Source: Linepithema humile (lineage: Eukaryota; Arthropoda; Insecta; Hymenoptera; Formicidae). Taken from it: 64,000 bases of DNA. The DNA is taken from the NCBI RefSeq assembly GCF_040581485.1, contig NC_090131.1, forward strand, positions 22,518,532 to 22,582,531, given 5' to 3'. The notes under the pieces are model-generated. The model saw only the letters and a program-made list of their open reading frames with translations, was not told the DNA's origin and did no database searches. The translations under genes were made by a program, and so were the position numbers. This document shows, in pieces, positions 14,161-27,353 of this stretch. Numbering within the stretch: the stretch's first letter is position 1; each line of letters begins with the position of its first letter.

Positions 14161-14900
14161 CAAGAGGACGGTCCCGGTGCACCACCGTCCATCGCGTCCA
14201 CGTCGATTTTCACCACCACGGCTCGAGGGAGACAGAGAAGAGCGAGAGAGTAGACGGGGAGGGAAACGGTACCATTCGCGTGATCGCCGCGCGCATGAGG
14301 AAGAGAGAACAGGATTATTATTTTAATGGTGGCTTAATTTGGCGGATGCACAAAGCGTCGGATGCGAGCGGTGCCGAAATTGTCGGGGAGCGATCAGTTA
14401 TGAGAGCGTCGATAGCAGCGGAGCCCAAATATATATTCGAAATATATCCTATCCCTCGGACCAGCCTCTCGCGTTTAGCGGTAGCACTGCGTTCTCTCGC
14501 ACACCCGTCGAAACGGTCCATTGTGCGGACGTTCGCCCCGTCCGTTATTGCCGACTCCGCGCACACCCTCGTCCGATTTCACCCTTCCCGTCGTTCTCGC
14601 GCGTCGTCGCTTACGGGAGGACTGTACGTACGTACGTCTCGCGTATATACGCTTGTCATCCGCGATTTACTCGCGCGCCGCGCACGACGCTGGCGAGGAG
14701 CGGCTTGGGGGCGATTATATACGACGAAAGGAGCGCGCCTCCGCTGTCGATAAAGCGGATAATGAATCGAGGGGCAGCGGCATCTCTACTTTTTTTCTCC
14801 TTCCGTCTCTTTCTTTCTCTCCCCGGTAGCTCGAGTTGCTGAGCGCCCGAGGAAATGTTTCTCGCGCGAGCGAGGAACTATCAACAATGAAGCTTGTTTT
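14161..14900. other. GC-rich, CpG-rich island (possible promoter or first exon)
   Basis: Strong local CpG content, a GTACGTACGTACG run at 14624-14636, TATA-like elements (GCGTATATACGC near 14640, GATTATATACGACG near 14712) and several overlapping frames on both strands open only because of base composition. No conserved protein motif was seen. Confidence 0.4.
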
Positions 14901-16540
14901 GTTCGCAGCATGCCACGCCGCGGTGTTGCTTAACGCGCCCGGTGCGCTACGTGCATTATTCGCGAATTAATTATCGCGGAGAAATGGAGATATTCTTCGT
15001 CCCCTAACCCTTTCCGTCATTGCAACACTGTTTGGAGTCGGAATCATTATATTTTGCATGCTAATTGGACAGCTTTTATATACAGAAAGCGCCGTGTGAA
15101 TGGAACAGTATTTATTTATATCTCATGAATATTAATAATGTTTTTATTTACGCGTTTTACGTTATGATCCGATCTAAAAGTTTTCGATATAAAATCGCGA
15201 AATGCATTTCATACGTGGAAAATTGAGCAGGTAACCATCACGATGACATGAAAACAAGTAACGTAAATATACCATAGTATATGTACCTGGTTTTTGTGAA
15301 ATAAAAACTTGTAAAAATGATGAAAACGAGAAAATTTCTTCCAATAGTTTTTAAACGAACAAGTGAAAACTGTATAAAATAATGATTATCGTGCGGCGTT
15401 AAGCAATGTGAAGTGAAAGATGTATCATTTTTACAGAGAGAAGTGCCCGATGTAGTTAAAGTTTGATTCGCTCGAAGAAGCTCTTACCGGGAAGGGATGT
15501 AATTTTTTCTGACTGACTTGCGAGAAAGAATGCAGGCGTTGGAGATAAGCGAGTTCGTTAGAATAGACATTTATATCAACGGGGAGCAAAGCACGATCGT
15601 TGAAATTGAAGTTTGTTTGTCATAAAAGTTCGTTGCTGCGCTAACGGCAACCGCGTTTTATGATTCTAGCCGTATGAAACCAAGATAAAAGACAAATATC
15701 ATATTTCACAATTCGAATTCGCTCTTTGATGAAACGCTACTCATGTTTGATTAAAAGCGCAATTATTGTTTATAATATTGATTACTACTGACAGCTCTTT
15801 ATTGTTTGGCTTATAACACATATGTTGTATGCTATGTGTGCTGCATATGGCTGTACATACATACACACACACGTATATATTATGAATATCTGTGAATAAA
15901 GTAAATTTACATTGATAAAACTAAAAGCTTTACGAAGTGTGCAGTTGAACGGATATGTGAATGCTAATGAATCTTTCATACGCGCAGCATTATAAAGATA
16001 ACAATGTAAGCGGATTTCGCATCTGCCGGCGATCTGGGAATTTATCACATTTTATAAAAGCAAATATAAGACAATACAAATAGTTATTGTTAGCCAATAG
16101 TTGAATAGAATTGAATAATCTAAATCCTAAAAATGCGAAAATTGTTAATATCTATTTTCAAAAAAAAAAATTTAGCGCAAAAAAATTCACGTTACTCACG
16201 TATTACTCAGTTATACAAACGAGACTCTTACATTTCTCTTGAAAAGTTGAAATTGAAATGTTTCCGAACAAATCAAATCCGGGATGAGATGTCTATGCCG
16301 TGGAAACTATACATTACTTCCGTTTCATGTAACACTGATCGTCGTGAACAAATTTATTAAATAATAAGCTCGGAAACACATCTCGTTCTGCAATTTGATG
16401 TTGGCGTACTGCCATGCAAAATTAGATGACTTCCCGGAACAAATATTGCGATGATTTTCGCTGTTAAACTTTAACTAGCAATTATTGAAAAGTCTTTAGC
16501 AACTTTGTTAGATTAAGTTCTAACCTTCCTACGCTTCTAA
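14901..16540. other. AT-rich DNA, nothing recognised
   Basis: Stop-rich, with a short CA/TA-rich patch near 15855-15880. No gene or element identified. Confidence 0.5.
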
Positions 16541-18740
16541 GCCTTTGCTATATACGAACGAACTCTAAAGGACTTCGAAGCGGTTTGCCGTATCAGAGGT
16601 CGACTCTCCGGCGCGCTTACAAATCCTGCCGATAAATTCGCCCTCGAAAAGTCGATCGTGCGACGGATAACTTCCCGGGCGGAAAGAGTTGCGGCAGCGA
16701 TTATCCTGAAACGGGTCCGCGCGGTGTACTTGTGCGTACGTGCACGGACGGAGCGACCCCCTAGACGATAATACATCCGTGCGGAATGCCCCGTTGCATA
16801 GATATACCAGCCGTTATTATCATTAATACCGTTTTCTCTCAGTCGCCGCTTAACCTCGTGTCGCGCTTCCGGAACGAAAGGGTTTCTTCCGGCGGTGGAT
16901 GCGCGGGTGAATACAATTCCCGCTTTTAAGTTTAATAAACGAGAACGCGCGCGCGCGCGCGCGCTTCTCTATCTCGAAATTCTAGAGTGCTTGGAGTGAG
17001 TGCGTTAAGACGAGAAGAGAGCGGGCAAATGAAATAATCCGAACGGGAGCGGACGGGACAGGAGAAGGAGAATGCCCTGAAACACAAGCTCGTGCTAATT
17101 TTAATAACGGAGATTTTCAGGCAGTCATTAACGAATTCGCTGAGTACGTCTTGTTAGAGATGATAATGGAGAGCGAGAAAGGCAGGGGGGAGAGGGAGAA
17201 GATAAGGAGAGAGGCGCGAGACGGCGAGGGATGAATGGAGAGGTCGAGGATAGTTATAACTCATCCGACTTCATCGTCCGACGAAGTAAATGTGGCGCGA
17301 CTGGGGTCGGGCGGGGATATTCCATTGTGCCCAACTGACAATCGATTTAGGTTTTGTACCCTTAGCTTCTTATATTCAAGGGCTCGCAATATGTGTATGT
17401 GTATGGGGATTTGTCAGGGCGGTACAATAGCGTCGTTAACACGGCTTTGACCGGTCGCGAGTCGAACGCAAATCGCGAGGGAGTACCGTTCCTATTCCTG
17501 CACAACATCGATCGTTGCGGATCTCTTCGATGGTCGATTGAATAAATAAATGTCCCCCTTTGCTGCGATAATATATAATGGTTAACCGTTCGTAACGTAA
17601 TGCGATATTCTGCTTACGAGCAAGTAAATGCAAGCTTTTACGATAAATATCAATGGCACTGCTGCAGGAAATAGGTTAAACAATAATAAATTATTTTGGT
17701 GCTCGGTAAATATTTTCGCAAATATTAAAGATATAAAGAACTCATCAGCATCTCGTGTTTTGCCGGGTAAATATTCACATTTGAAAAAAAAAACTAACTC
17801 TCATAAAATCCACATATTTAAATTAATTCTAATAAGTTAAAATTAAGCGTTCTTTATTCAGCGCGTAATTAAATACAAGAAATAAATTCGCGATGCAATT
17901 AAATGCGTGAATTACACGAGATATTTTAACGTAACAACAGGGGGAAAATTTCTTGGGAAATCAATTATCCGCGTATTAATTCATTGAAAGTAGTAATGAG
18001 GATCGTAAAAGCACTTTCTTTAGAACAACTGCATATTGTCCGTACTTTGAATTGCTAAAGAACCCTATAACAATTGCAATAATATCAAGTTTGAGTGATG
18101 CTATTATAAATCGCATTTCAATCCAGCTCGTTTCAATCAAATAAGAGGAAGAAGACAGAAATGTAAGGAGGAAAAAAAATTGTATATAATAAAAAACTAT
18201 GCATTGTTACCAAACGTTTAAAAATACCTGTCATAATTATTTTCACTGGTTGCAAGCTCAATACTTTTTATTTCTCTCGATCGTATCGTCAGATATCATA
18301 GTGCACCGAAAAAAAGCAGCACTAATGGTTGAGTGTGGTCTAACTGCCGCTCGGTTCGTTAGCCGCTGGTCGTTCCGGTGAAAATCTGGCCGTTTATTGC
18401 ACCCTCTTAGACGCAACGAACCTGAACCAGGCTGCAATGCGCTTGGAGGGAGAGAACTTTCTTTTATTTCTATTAGCCGTCGAAAGTTCTCTCCGATCCA
18501 GTTGCGATAGGGGCGACCTCCGCCAACACTTCTACGTGTACTTGTTTCGCCGCTTTTTTTATTTCCGGCTTGAGAAGTGAACATCCGGAGAAAGTAGGGG
18601 AGTCACGCGTATACGTCGGACGTAATTAACTCCATTAACCACGAAGAAATTATTTAAACCGCTATCGACGATAGCGCGCCACGTTAAATACTTCAAACTT
18701 TTAAACCGAGCGTGTTGTATATACAGTAAAATAAGTCTGA
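16541..18740. other. GC-richer block then AT-rich DNA, no recognised gene
   Basis: 16541-17480 is GC-rich and contains a (GC)n tract and purine-rich runs (17000-17235). 18250-18640 is a second, smaller GC-richer block with a 108-codon minus-strand frame of unknown, probably chance, origin. Confidence 0.4.
16946..16964. repeat. (CG)n microsatellite
   Basis: 19 bases of alternating C and G, a sequence prone to Z-DNA. Confidence 0.95.
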
Positions 18741-21180
18741 CCAAAATGTAATTATCTACTTAAAAAATATTATATGAATCAAATCCGATCAGAAGATAAA
18801 ATTATTTGCCATATGATACAATATATTTCCATAAATTTAAAATACAAGCGTATATATATTTTACTTTTAATCCCCTATTTTCCAATATTTTTTAAAATTT
18901 ATTATAAGACACAATATACTATAAGTAGTACAAATATATTTTAATAGACTTGTTTCAATTAGAGTATTTTGCTACGGCGTGCCGTAGTTTTACAGTTATA
19001 TATCCCCGGCAAAAGATGAAGGAAGAAATTGTGGAGAATACCGTCAGTTTTATGACTGTCGTAACAGAGATGGAAACAACTGCCGCGTATCTTTGAAATT
19101 TTATGACAGTAGGTTTCATTATCAGATACTGAACGCGCGCACTAACATCTGTTACTTCAAGAATTTAAATAAATTTTGAGTAACACAGAATTATATAGAA
19201 CATTATCATTTGAAATAAAAAAAAGAAAGAGGCTCTTCTCTTATGACAATTTATGGCAAGCATATAGATGTTTAAGACGTCGCAAAATTTATGTTAAAAT
19301 ATGCAAATTTTTAGAGAAGTTAGTCACGTTGTACGCTATCTTCAACAGCACCTATCGATTCCTTCGATTTCAAGGCACATAGTTCTCTCAAATATAAAGC
19401 CTCGTGCATTCAATAGAATAATGCCATATTTGCATTTCGTCTCGAAGACCTGATTCCATCAAGTATGCCCCACCTGACTTTCGCGCGCTACGTTGTCCTC
19501 ACGTGTGAATTCGCGAATCTTATCGTCGTCGACGATGCAACGTACTTCTTCTTTTATTCTTCGTTGGCGTCACGGACGTGCCTTTAGAATATGACCCAGA
19601 ATCGCGGGATATAAAATTGTCGCAAAGTAGTTAGCTTTTTGATTCAATAAAAAATCAAAGTTCCCCGATTTTATTCTTCATAATGAGTTATGTGGAAAAC
19701 GAAATATGATGTACCAAATAGATATAGTTCGTTATCCGTTATAATATGATATGTAATCTAATTATCACATATAGTATATATAGTATATATAATAATTTGA
19801 TATACGAGATATATATTATATATCAGATGTATATCAGATTCCTTTTCATTCATAAAATTATAAGCAAAACATTTGATTTAATGTAGTCTTCGTAATATTT
19901 AATATTTATCTTATATTAAATATTTAAATTTATAATATTTACCTCAAATATTAAATATTTTATTTTATAATATTTATCTTATATTAAATATTTATATGGA
20001 ATATATTCAATTAAAATTCTGTTATGTGATTAAGATCACGAATAATAAGATCTTTTTATAAACTTGCAATATTGTTATTTTTAATACCTGATAATTCCTA
20101 AACTTTATATAATATTCAGCTCCAAGAATTTTCTGACGAAATATTTTTATTAAGGAAAATATGTTTTGGAAAAATAGCCCGTAGTACATTTGCATGCCGA
20201 CCGACAATGGATGCAATGCATAAATATTCTATCATAAATCCGCAGTGAAAAAAAACATTTATAATGTTTTCTGTCAAAGTTTCAGTGCCTTTCGCATCCC
20301 AAATTCCAATCCATGCTGAAAACAGCTTCCGTAATCCCCAAAGAGTAATTCGGATTTATACTTCCGCGCAATGCCCTGCGTCCTGTGCGCAAAAACGTTC
20401 AACTTTTCCCTGCAGCTTTTTCAGATTCGCGGAGTTAAGAGGACACTGAAATATTGCGCGAAAGCCGCTCCTAGTGCGCATTGCAATAAGAGAAATAGTC
20501 GATAAGAAGCTTTTGGCCTAACTCGAAGTTTCAATAGCAATTCGCTCGGGCTATAGAGAAAGTTTGGCGTGAAAGTTTTCGACAAACCGTAATTTACTAA
20601 GTCAAAAACGGAGGTAGAAAGTGGAAACTCCTTATCGAAGGCATAATTGCTCAAAAGATGTTCCGCGGCGGAAACTTTACCAATGTTTTGGGAAATAATG
20701 TTACACTATTATTCACAAAATGCACGGCTAAGAATTTACTAAATTTACGAGATTAAGAATCAGGTATTTCGCGTCAAAATATATGAGAATTAAATAAATA
20801 GCGTCGTCAAAGTGGAAGAAATAATAAAAAAGCTTTGAAAAGCTAAATTTTTCTGTTTCAATAAATCTTTAAGAATTTTTAAGCTCTTAAGAAGTCTTCA
20901 AACTCTTAAAAAGTTTATCTTAAACATCGTCATAAATACACAAACTACTTTTTTCTATTAATTTTATTTTATGTACTTTAATATTTTTATCAAAATTGTG
21001 TATTTTCTAAAAATATTTTTCTCTTATTAGCTAAATGAGCAGCACTGGTGATTGCGCAAATGAAATTCCACTGCGCGGTTCGCATTAAAGATGCAAAAAT
21101 CCACAGCGCTTTGCTGGAATTTGCTGAGAAGATCTCTATTCTGATATTCACACGACGTGAGATTTCTAACCGAGATTCGA
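18741..21180. other. AT-rich non-coding DNA with low-complexity patches
   Basis: 19770-20000 is a patchwork of TATA and TATTTAAATATT words, including two copies of AATATTTATCTTATATTAAA (near 19898 and 19970). No gene was recognised. Confidence 0.5.
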
Positions 21181-21920
21181 GTCTACGGTAGATTAATGGC
21201 GACTCTCATCCTCGCACATGCCGCTGGGCAGAGCTCCTGAGAATCCCTATCCCCCCTTTACGTATGCAACTACATACAGCCGTACGTATGTATGTGCACG
21301 CCCGTGTGAGCGCATATCTATAGCAACGAATATAAAAAGGATGCCCGTGAATATCGGCGAAAAGCGTGAAGAGAGTAAAGGTTTTTCGTCGGCATAAATG
21401 TCCAATGTCTGCACTTTTCGTCGATCGTTAATAAGAGGTTACTTACCCAACCCAACATTGCTAGCTCCGCTCTTCCACCCTCTGGACGCAGAAACCTCCC
21501 CCTCCTCGTGGCTGCCCTGGGAATCCGTCGACAACTCTTGCGGTTCTCATCTGCCAGTGTGGGATGTGGGGTATCTCCCGCTCTGTCTCTCTCATCCTTC
21601 CTCACTCTCTGCCCTGTCGTGTCGCGGACACCCTCACGCATTACTAAGACGAATAGCTCCCTCGTGGTGTCGTGCAATCTCCGCAAAACACGCGCAACCA
21701 TCAGCGAGCATGGGCCAACTTCATTGAAGTTCCTTATACACGCTGCATCGTCGAGGACGAATATTTAATTCTTCATTATTACGACTGTGAACACACTCGC
21801 CGCTATTCTAATTCTTGATTTGTGCCTGAGAAAAAAAATTTTTACAACAATAAATGTGATATATTGTTACTTCCTACTTCTGAAATTATAATATTTTATA
21901 TCATAAAAAAGTTAACAGAT
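21181..21920. other. GC-richer island, no recognised gene
   Basis: 21190-21740 is CT- and CpG-rich with overlapping open frames on both strands (up to 127 codons) that look compositional. The remainder is AT-rich. Confidence 0.4.
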
Positions 21921-22222
21921 AAAAGGGCTACAAGACAAAGCGCGACGTGAAAAAAATTTTATTGTCTATCAATACAAAAGTAGTGATACCGATATAGAAA
22001 TGTTTCGGCTCAATTTCGGCCCTTTTCAGTCTGGTAGGTTTGTAACCGGTATTGATACCGATATTGATACCAATATTGATAGCGGTTACAATCCTACCAG
22101 ACTGAAGAGGGTCTGAAATTGGGCCAAAACGTATCGGTATCACTACTTTGTATCAATAGATAATAAAATTTTTTGCGCTTTGACATTCGTACTTTGACAT
22201 CCAAGTCCTTGTAGCTCTTTTT
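21921..22222. mobile_element. Foldback/MITE element, about 300 bp
   Basis: The left arm (about 21921-22043) and right arm (about 22081-22222) are inverted copies. Shared blocks include GGCTACAAG/CTTGTAGCT at the ends, CAAAGCGC/GCGCTTTG, AGTAGTGATACCGATA and TTCAGTCTGGTAGG near the loop. The loop region carries three imperfect copies of a 12-base ATTGATACCGAT-type unit. There is no coding content. Confidence 0.88.
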
Positions 22223-25200
22223 TTTTTAAACTTCTTTTGTTGTTATATAATTATAAACATTTCTGTTTAAACGTTCTTTATTAATGTTTGGAATTAATTA
22301 TATAAGACTACTTTTATATCGATGAAATACTCGTTTTCTTTTTCTCTTTATTTCATATCTTTTCTCTTGGAAAAATAGAATTTATATTTTTCTTAAAATC
22401 CACTCGTATTATGTTACTTCTACAAACGTATTCACTTTCAGCATGAACACACACACATACACACACAAATCTGAGAGAAATAATATAATTATATTCGTCA
22501 AGGAACATTGCATAATGTAGTTTTCCGTCAAGAACAAGCTGCAGCTTTCCTCCGTGCGTGCATATCGAACATGCATCATACGAAATGTCAGGCGGTAGGT
22601 AAACATTTTATGAGGGAAACTACGGGTTATCCGTTTATGTTACACGGCGCATCCGCTAGATCAAGCATCGTCGCATTAAGCTAGTTTCTGTTTAGGGAAA
22701 CGGGTGGCAGGATGCGGCGAGGTTAATTGCAACCAACAGCGAAGCCACGAGATGTGTACGGAGGCGGACTCACGAGACACGTGGCACGGAAATACGGCGT
22801 CTTCATAATCCGGCGTCGCCTCCGGTCGTAAGATGCGAAACGTTTTGGTCTCGTGATCTCGGATAGGTGCCCAGAATTAGGACACATTTGGAATGCCAGC
22901 TAATCTGATTCAACTAATTTCGACTTTCTCGCTTCACGTATTTGCGAGCGTATGCGAACATATACACTTGCCGTATAAAGTGTGCTTCGAAGCGTAAACT
23001 TTTATTTTGTGAACGTAAATTGTCTACTATATATAAATAATAATAACAATTTATAAAAGTTTATAAAAAAATTTACTTTTAAAAAAACCAGTAATTTTAG
23101 AATAGAATTAAAGCAGTTAATGTATAACAATAGTAAAAATATCTAAAATAATATAAAATTTGTCTGAAAAAATATATTATTAAATATATTGATGCGTTAA
23201 AATTGGAATATTTTATATAGCGAGATTATTTGTGTTGAGATATCTTTTCATACAGGAAGTAACTGCGCGAGATAAAGCGAGATATATGGATGTTTGTAAA
23301 GCTAGCATATCCATCAAAAATTAAAACAAAACTTATATCAATATTCAGTGTCATGGCAGGAATTTGCGATTGAAAATGCATAAGATAATGTGAAAAATAA
23401 AAAAAATTAATATATCACGATTGAAATCTTTTAGAAGCCATAAGCAAAGTAGAGCTCTATGTTTAGAAGATATGAGCGAACAAAAATTTATATAAAACTA
23501 GAATTCTCATCTTCAATCGCAAATTCTTACTGAACTGGAGCGCTAAAATTGGAAATAGAGCATTAAACTAACACTTAAAATGGTACTAAATTTTGACATG
23601 ATTCCCATTGCAATTTTTTGCAGTGAGGGTTATCTGCGCAGACATGATGTATGGTTATTTCGGAATCGTAAAGCGAATGTGTCTTCCCGTTATCATTTCT
23701 GAGTGTTTATTGAAAAATGCGAGTTTCATGTGTTTCGAAGATATTCAGCATACAATAAATTTTACTTGCCATTGTTTCTATTCAATCTGTATTACATCAC
23801 AAAGATATAGACATTAAGCACATGAGACAAATGTAGTACGTACATACGAATGATAAGTGAAATATAAACTTTACAAACCGCTCTTGTTCAAGAGGTTGCA
23901 TCGATGAAATGCTCAGATTTCGCGGCTATGCGCACACAACCAGACAACTTCGACCCGAGTCGTATACTATCGTTGTATTTTGCAGTTCTTCGGCGCGTAT
24001 TTACCGAAGGATATTTTTGTTCTCGAATTTCCGTAGATAAGTATGTACTTTATTACCTCGTGTAAATTTGAAGTCGTATCTAATCGCGGATTTAAAATTA
24101 ATTAACGTTAATATGTGTGTTAGCTATTTTGTATAATGCAATTTTATTATGATTGTGTTTAAAGATACAAATTTATATACCTACGTAATAGTTGCTCAGT
24201 AGTCCTCAAACTACGAAAAGTAAATATTTGATGTACATCTAAATTAATTACATTTTGCATGTTGACAAAAGATGTCTTAGATATAGCGTCAAGTAATGCG
24301 TCGCTAAAGCAAGCAATAGTTTTAAGAGACTATATTTTTTTAAGACAGGACTTTTTTATGACAAGCGTTGCGTACTGCCAAACTTACAGTTATAAAAAAA
24401 ATATTACGCAAGAGAAACAGTAAAATGTAATGACAGACTGAAGTTTCTCGCGTTGTTGTTTTACGTCCTCTGTAATTGGAAAATAGTCGCGGATAATGCA
24501 AGAAATTACGGCGCACCATACTCGCAGTCAGCGAGACACCGTCCGTGCATCACTTTAATAGACAGTATCAAGATACATCTAACGATATGCCGGCATTGTG
24601 TCTTGTTGATGCATTAACTATGAGATATCGCCAGGAGCGCGAGCTACCTGTCTCTCCTGCGTCCTTATAAGGTTTCACGTGGTTTATCTATAGCAGAAAT
24701 CTTGTTTGGGCTTCGCAGAGCATGAGCAAACATCGTCTGTAGCCTCGTGTTTGCCGCTTTAAACTGCAAACGGTTTGTCACTTTAAACGCGATATAGCAA
24801 CATCTATATATATCACATAGTTTAAGAGAATTACCGTCCGGTCAAGAGTTTAAGCTATAACGTTGTTAGCTTTCTCGTTAAACTAATATTGGGTTTCATG
24901 CAATGTTTATTTTTTAATTCATTTTTAAATTCTATTGAAATATTTTTTTAAATTTCAATTAGATTCACATTAAAAAATTCCCACTACAAAATAATACATT
25001 ACGTCAACAAAATGTCAAGTTTTTTTTTTATGGTTTTTAAATTGGAGATTTATTTTTGTATCATTTTTTTCATATTATATTTAAAACTCATAAAAAAATT
25101 GGTGTGAATTTTTTAAATAATTTATTCTAAAAATATTTAATTCATATTTTATTATTTTTTGTACAAATAGCTTTCGACAAGCTAAAAACATTATGTTCAA

Positions 25201-26084
25201 CTTCTTCCTTCGTAGCTCTGTCGAAATACATTCTTTCAAATCGCTGTGTCACGATCCTTGCGTTTCGCGATATACAAGTGTATTTCCTCGTTGCGACACA
25301 TTTGATCCTTGCTACAAGGACGAGTGCCGGCACAATGGCGGAAGAAAAAGATTTCTCCGAAATGGAACTGCGAGTGGTAGTTAAGTAAATGGGATCGTTC
25401 GTGACGCGGGCGGTTGCCTCCAAAATCGGGTTGGACTCTTCAAACGCCGTTGTATCGGGAGCGAAGTGACACTAGTCTCGTGGCGGTTTCCCCCGTGAGG
25501 ATCTCAAGCAGAGTGCTTCGCCCTAGAACACGTGGCGCTCTCACTACTGAAGGACCGCCGGGTTCTTATTTATCTGGGTTGCCACGTCTTCACTCCACTG
25601 TCATCCCGGAGAGTCTCACTTTTGGAGGACCCTAGTTTTCATCTTGGCGGTTCACCTTCTTCCCAAATTCAGCCCCGCTGCTTCTCGATACGTGCTCCAG
25701 ATGATCAATGAGCCTTGGAAAATAGTAGTTCACCTTTTCCTTGGATCCCGCCCAACTTGCTAGTTACATATTTATCGTGGCATTGTGCTTCGACTTTCGG
25801 CTTTTTTCCTCCGCAGCAAGTTTATGGAAATTCTGATACGTTTTGAGAAGTTTGTCAATATATCACTTTAATATTATGATGTCGTCGGTTCTCGGCAAAT
25901 ATCGCTTTGCACAGCGATTAAGGTGGAGTGCGTAATAATAGAAGTAGCAAAAGGTTGAAAATGTTTATAAACATTTTCTATATATTCTGGACCTTTAGTA
26001 GTTTAAAATAACTAAATATTCTTAAAAAATAAAAATAATAAATATATTATTTTAAGGTATATATATTAAGCTATTTAAGACAAA
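22223..26084. other. Mostly AT-rich DNA with one GC-richer patch
   Basis: A short CA/GT tract is at 22447-22467. The patch at 25385-25680 is clearly GC-richer than its flanks and carries a 73-codon open frame from TTG-type context with no known match. Nothing else was recognised. Confidence 0.4.
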
Positions 26085-26297
26085 GATATTAGGAATAGGA
26101 ATAAGTATTAAATATTAGGAAGAAGAATATGGAATTATTTTATTTCAAACAACAAAGAAACGAAATGTATTAGTTATTTCTAATTCTTAATTTTTAATTC
26201 ATGATACGTTAATACATCCCATTTTCTTGTTCTGAAATAAAATAATTTCAATTTTCTATTCCTAATATTTAATATTTATTCCTATTCCTAATATTTT
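26085..26297. mobile_element. Small inverted-repeat element (MITE-like)
   Basis: The left arm 26085-26172 and right arm 26211-26297 are inverted copies. Both contain TATTAGGAATAGGAATAA then TATTAAATATTAGGAA and ATTATTTTATTTC. The spacer is about 40 bases. The element lies just upstream of the MULE-like remnant but shows no sequence link to it. Confidence 0.8.
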
Positions 26298-26480
26298 CTC
26301 TATTGCGCAGGACCTAAGTATCGACCGATAACATTTGTCAGTCGGGACCGAACTAAGTTGTTCGTGATTCAGATCGAAGAATCAAAACTCGCGAAACTCC
26401 GATGAATTCGATCGAGTGTTTAAGCAAAAATATAAAGTGAACTTGTATCAAGTGTTCATCTAGTGTTTAAACAAGTCAAA

Positions 26481-26660
26481 ATAATCAGGAAAAGAGGAAG
26501 GCCTCTAAAAATTAATGTGGAACTATTAATAAATTGTTTCCAAAAGTATAAAAATGATATTGTAATTAATAATCAAATCTGCTCAAAAGACGGCAAGATT
26601 TAGCTTGCAATTTCGAAAGAAATGAGCGAGACAATTATCTCTTTTTTTTTTGTACACATA
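26481..26660 (+). pseudogene. Decayed DNA transposon protein, N-terminal block with AT-hook (Mutator/NOF-like)
   Basis: Reading from 26481 gives an AT-hook-like start, RKRGRPLKIN, then ELLINCFQKYKNDIVINN and CSKDGKI, followed by an in-frame TAG at 26601 and LAISKEMSET after it. A KRGRP start and an 'INC-x-x-KYK-x-x-I' helix are features I associate with the N-terminus of insect Mutator-like (MULE, NOF-type) transposase proteins, where it is probably a DNA-binding segment. The frame is broken by the stop and by a T-rich run at about 26641, so this copy cannot encode the full protein. The family assignment is by memory of pattern only. It is the first of several collinear blocks reaching 29.5 kb, and that order is the best support. 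Confidence 0.6.
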
Positions 26661-26736
26661 TGCCTGTAACAATATTTATAATATTAAGAATATTTTATTA
26701 AACAAGTAAGCATTAGTTAACAACAGTTTAGAGTAA

Positions 26737-27021
26737 TTACTTAACAACAGTTTAAAATCATCGAAGAGTTTATCAGAAAGTTTCATAACAGATAACGAAA
26801 CTAAAATTTTGGAAATTTCTGTTTCTAAACAAGAGTTCGATTCGATAATCGAAGAACGTTTGCAAAAAAGAACTGAGCGTAATTTAAATAAGAAAGCAAG
26901 TTACAAAAGAAATTTAAGATTTAGATCAAGTCTTTATCAAGAATTTTTTACAAAGTTGTTTTGGAAAACAAGACAGTTGCAATCCTGTGCAATAAATTAT
27001 ATCAATCATTACATACCGTAA
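26737..27021 (+). pseudogene. Decayed DNA transposon protein, second block
   Basis: An open stretch of 94 codons ends at TAA 27019-27021. It contains EFDSIIEERLQKRTE and then the basic run YKRNLRFRSSLYQEFFTKL ahead of INHYIP. It has no convincing ATG start and is best read as an internal piece of the same transposon protein as the flanking blocks. The upstream limit is a TAA at 26734. In an intact element the catalytic DDE/RNase H-like domain would follow, but the sequence after 27021 is unrelated and stop-ridden. Confidence 0.5.
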
Positions 27022-27353
27022 AACAAACAGAGAATATCTTAATGGTGCATTAAATTAATATGTATTTTGCACATGGACGGGCTCCAAGTTTCGACAAGTT
27101 CGCGACCGAGCCGATACACGAACAGTAACAATAGCGATCCCTATTAAGCTGGCACCTTCACCATGAAAAATCGGGTTCGGATAGTTCATAATTAAGTGCT
27201 AATTTGCTGCTAATTTATTGCTCTAAGCGCAAATTTATTGCTTCTAAAACTCATTAGCAGGAAAATAATGACAGTTTCCATTTGACCAAACGATTATAGA
27301 GCAACATTCGGTTACAAGCATACAACATTGGTTGAATGAATGATTGTCGTTAA
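27022..27353 (+). other. Unrelated filler where the transposase catalytic core should be
   Basis: About 330 bases between two transposon coding blocks with no useful open frame. It starts AT-rich, becomes clearly GC-richer around 27065-27180, and then has a short internal repetition of 'gctaatttgctgctaattta' type. The surrounding blocks fit either side of a transposase catalytic domain, so this looks like a deletion or replacement of the core. Confidence 0.5.

Noticed and set aside
14280..14842. Three overlapping frames of 100-167 codons
   Set aside because: All share one CpG-rich island and open both strands; composition explains them.
25414..25635. CCTCCAAAA / TTTTGGAGG inverted match around a GC-richer patch
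   Set aside because: Only nine bases match clearly; the extension is too weak to call an element.
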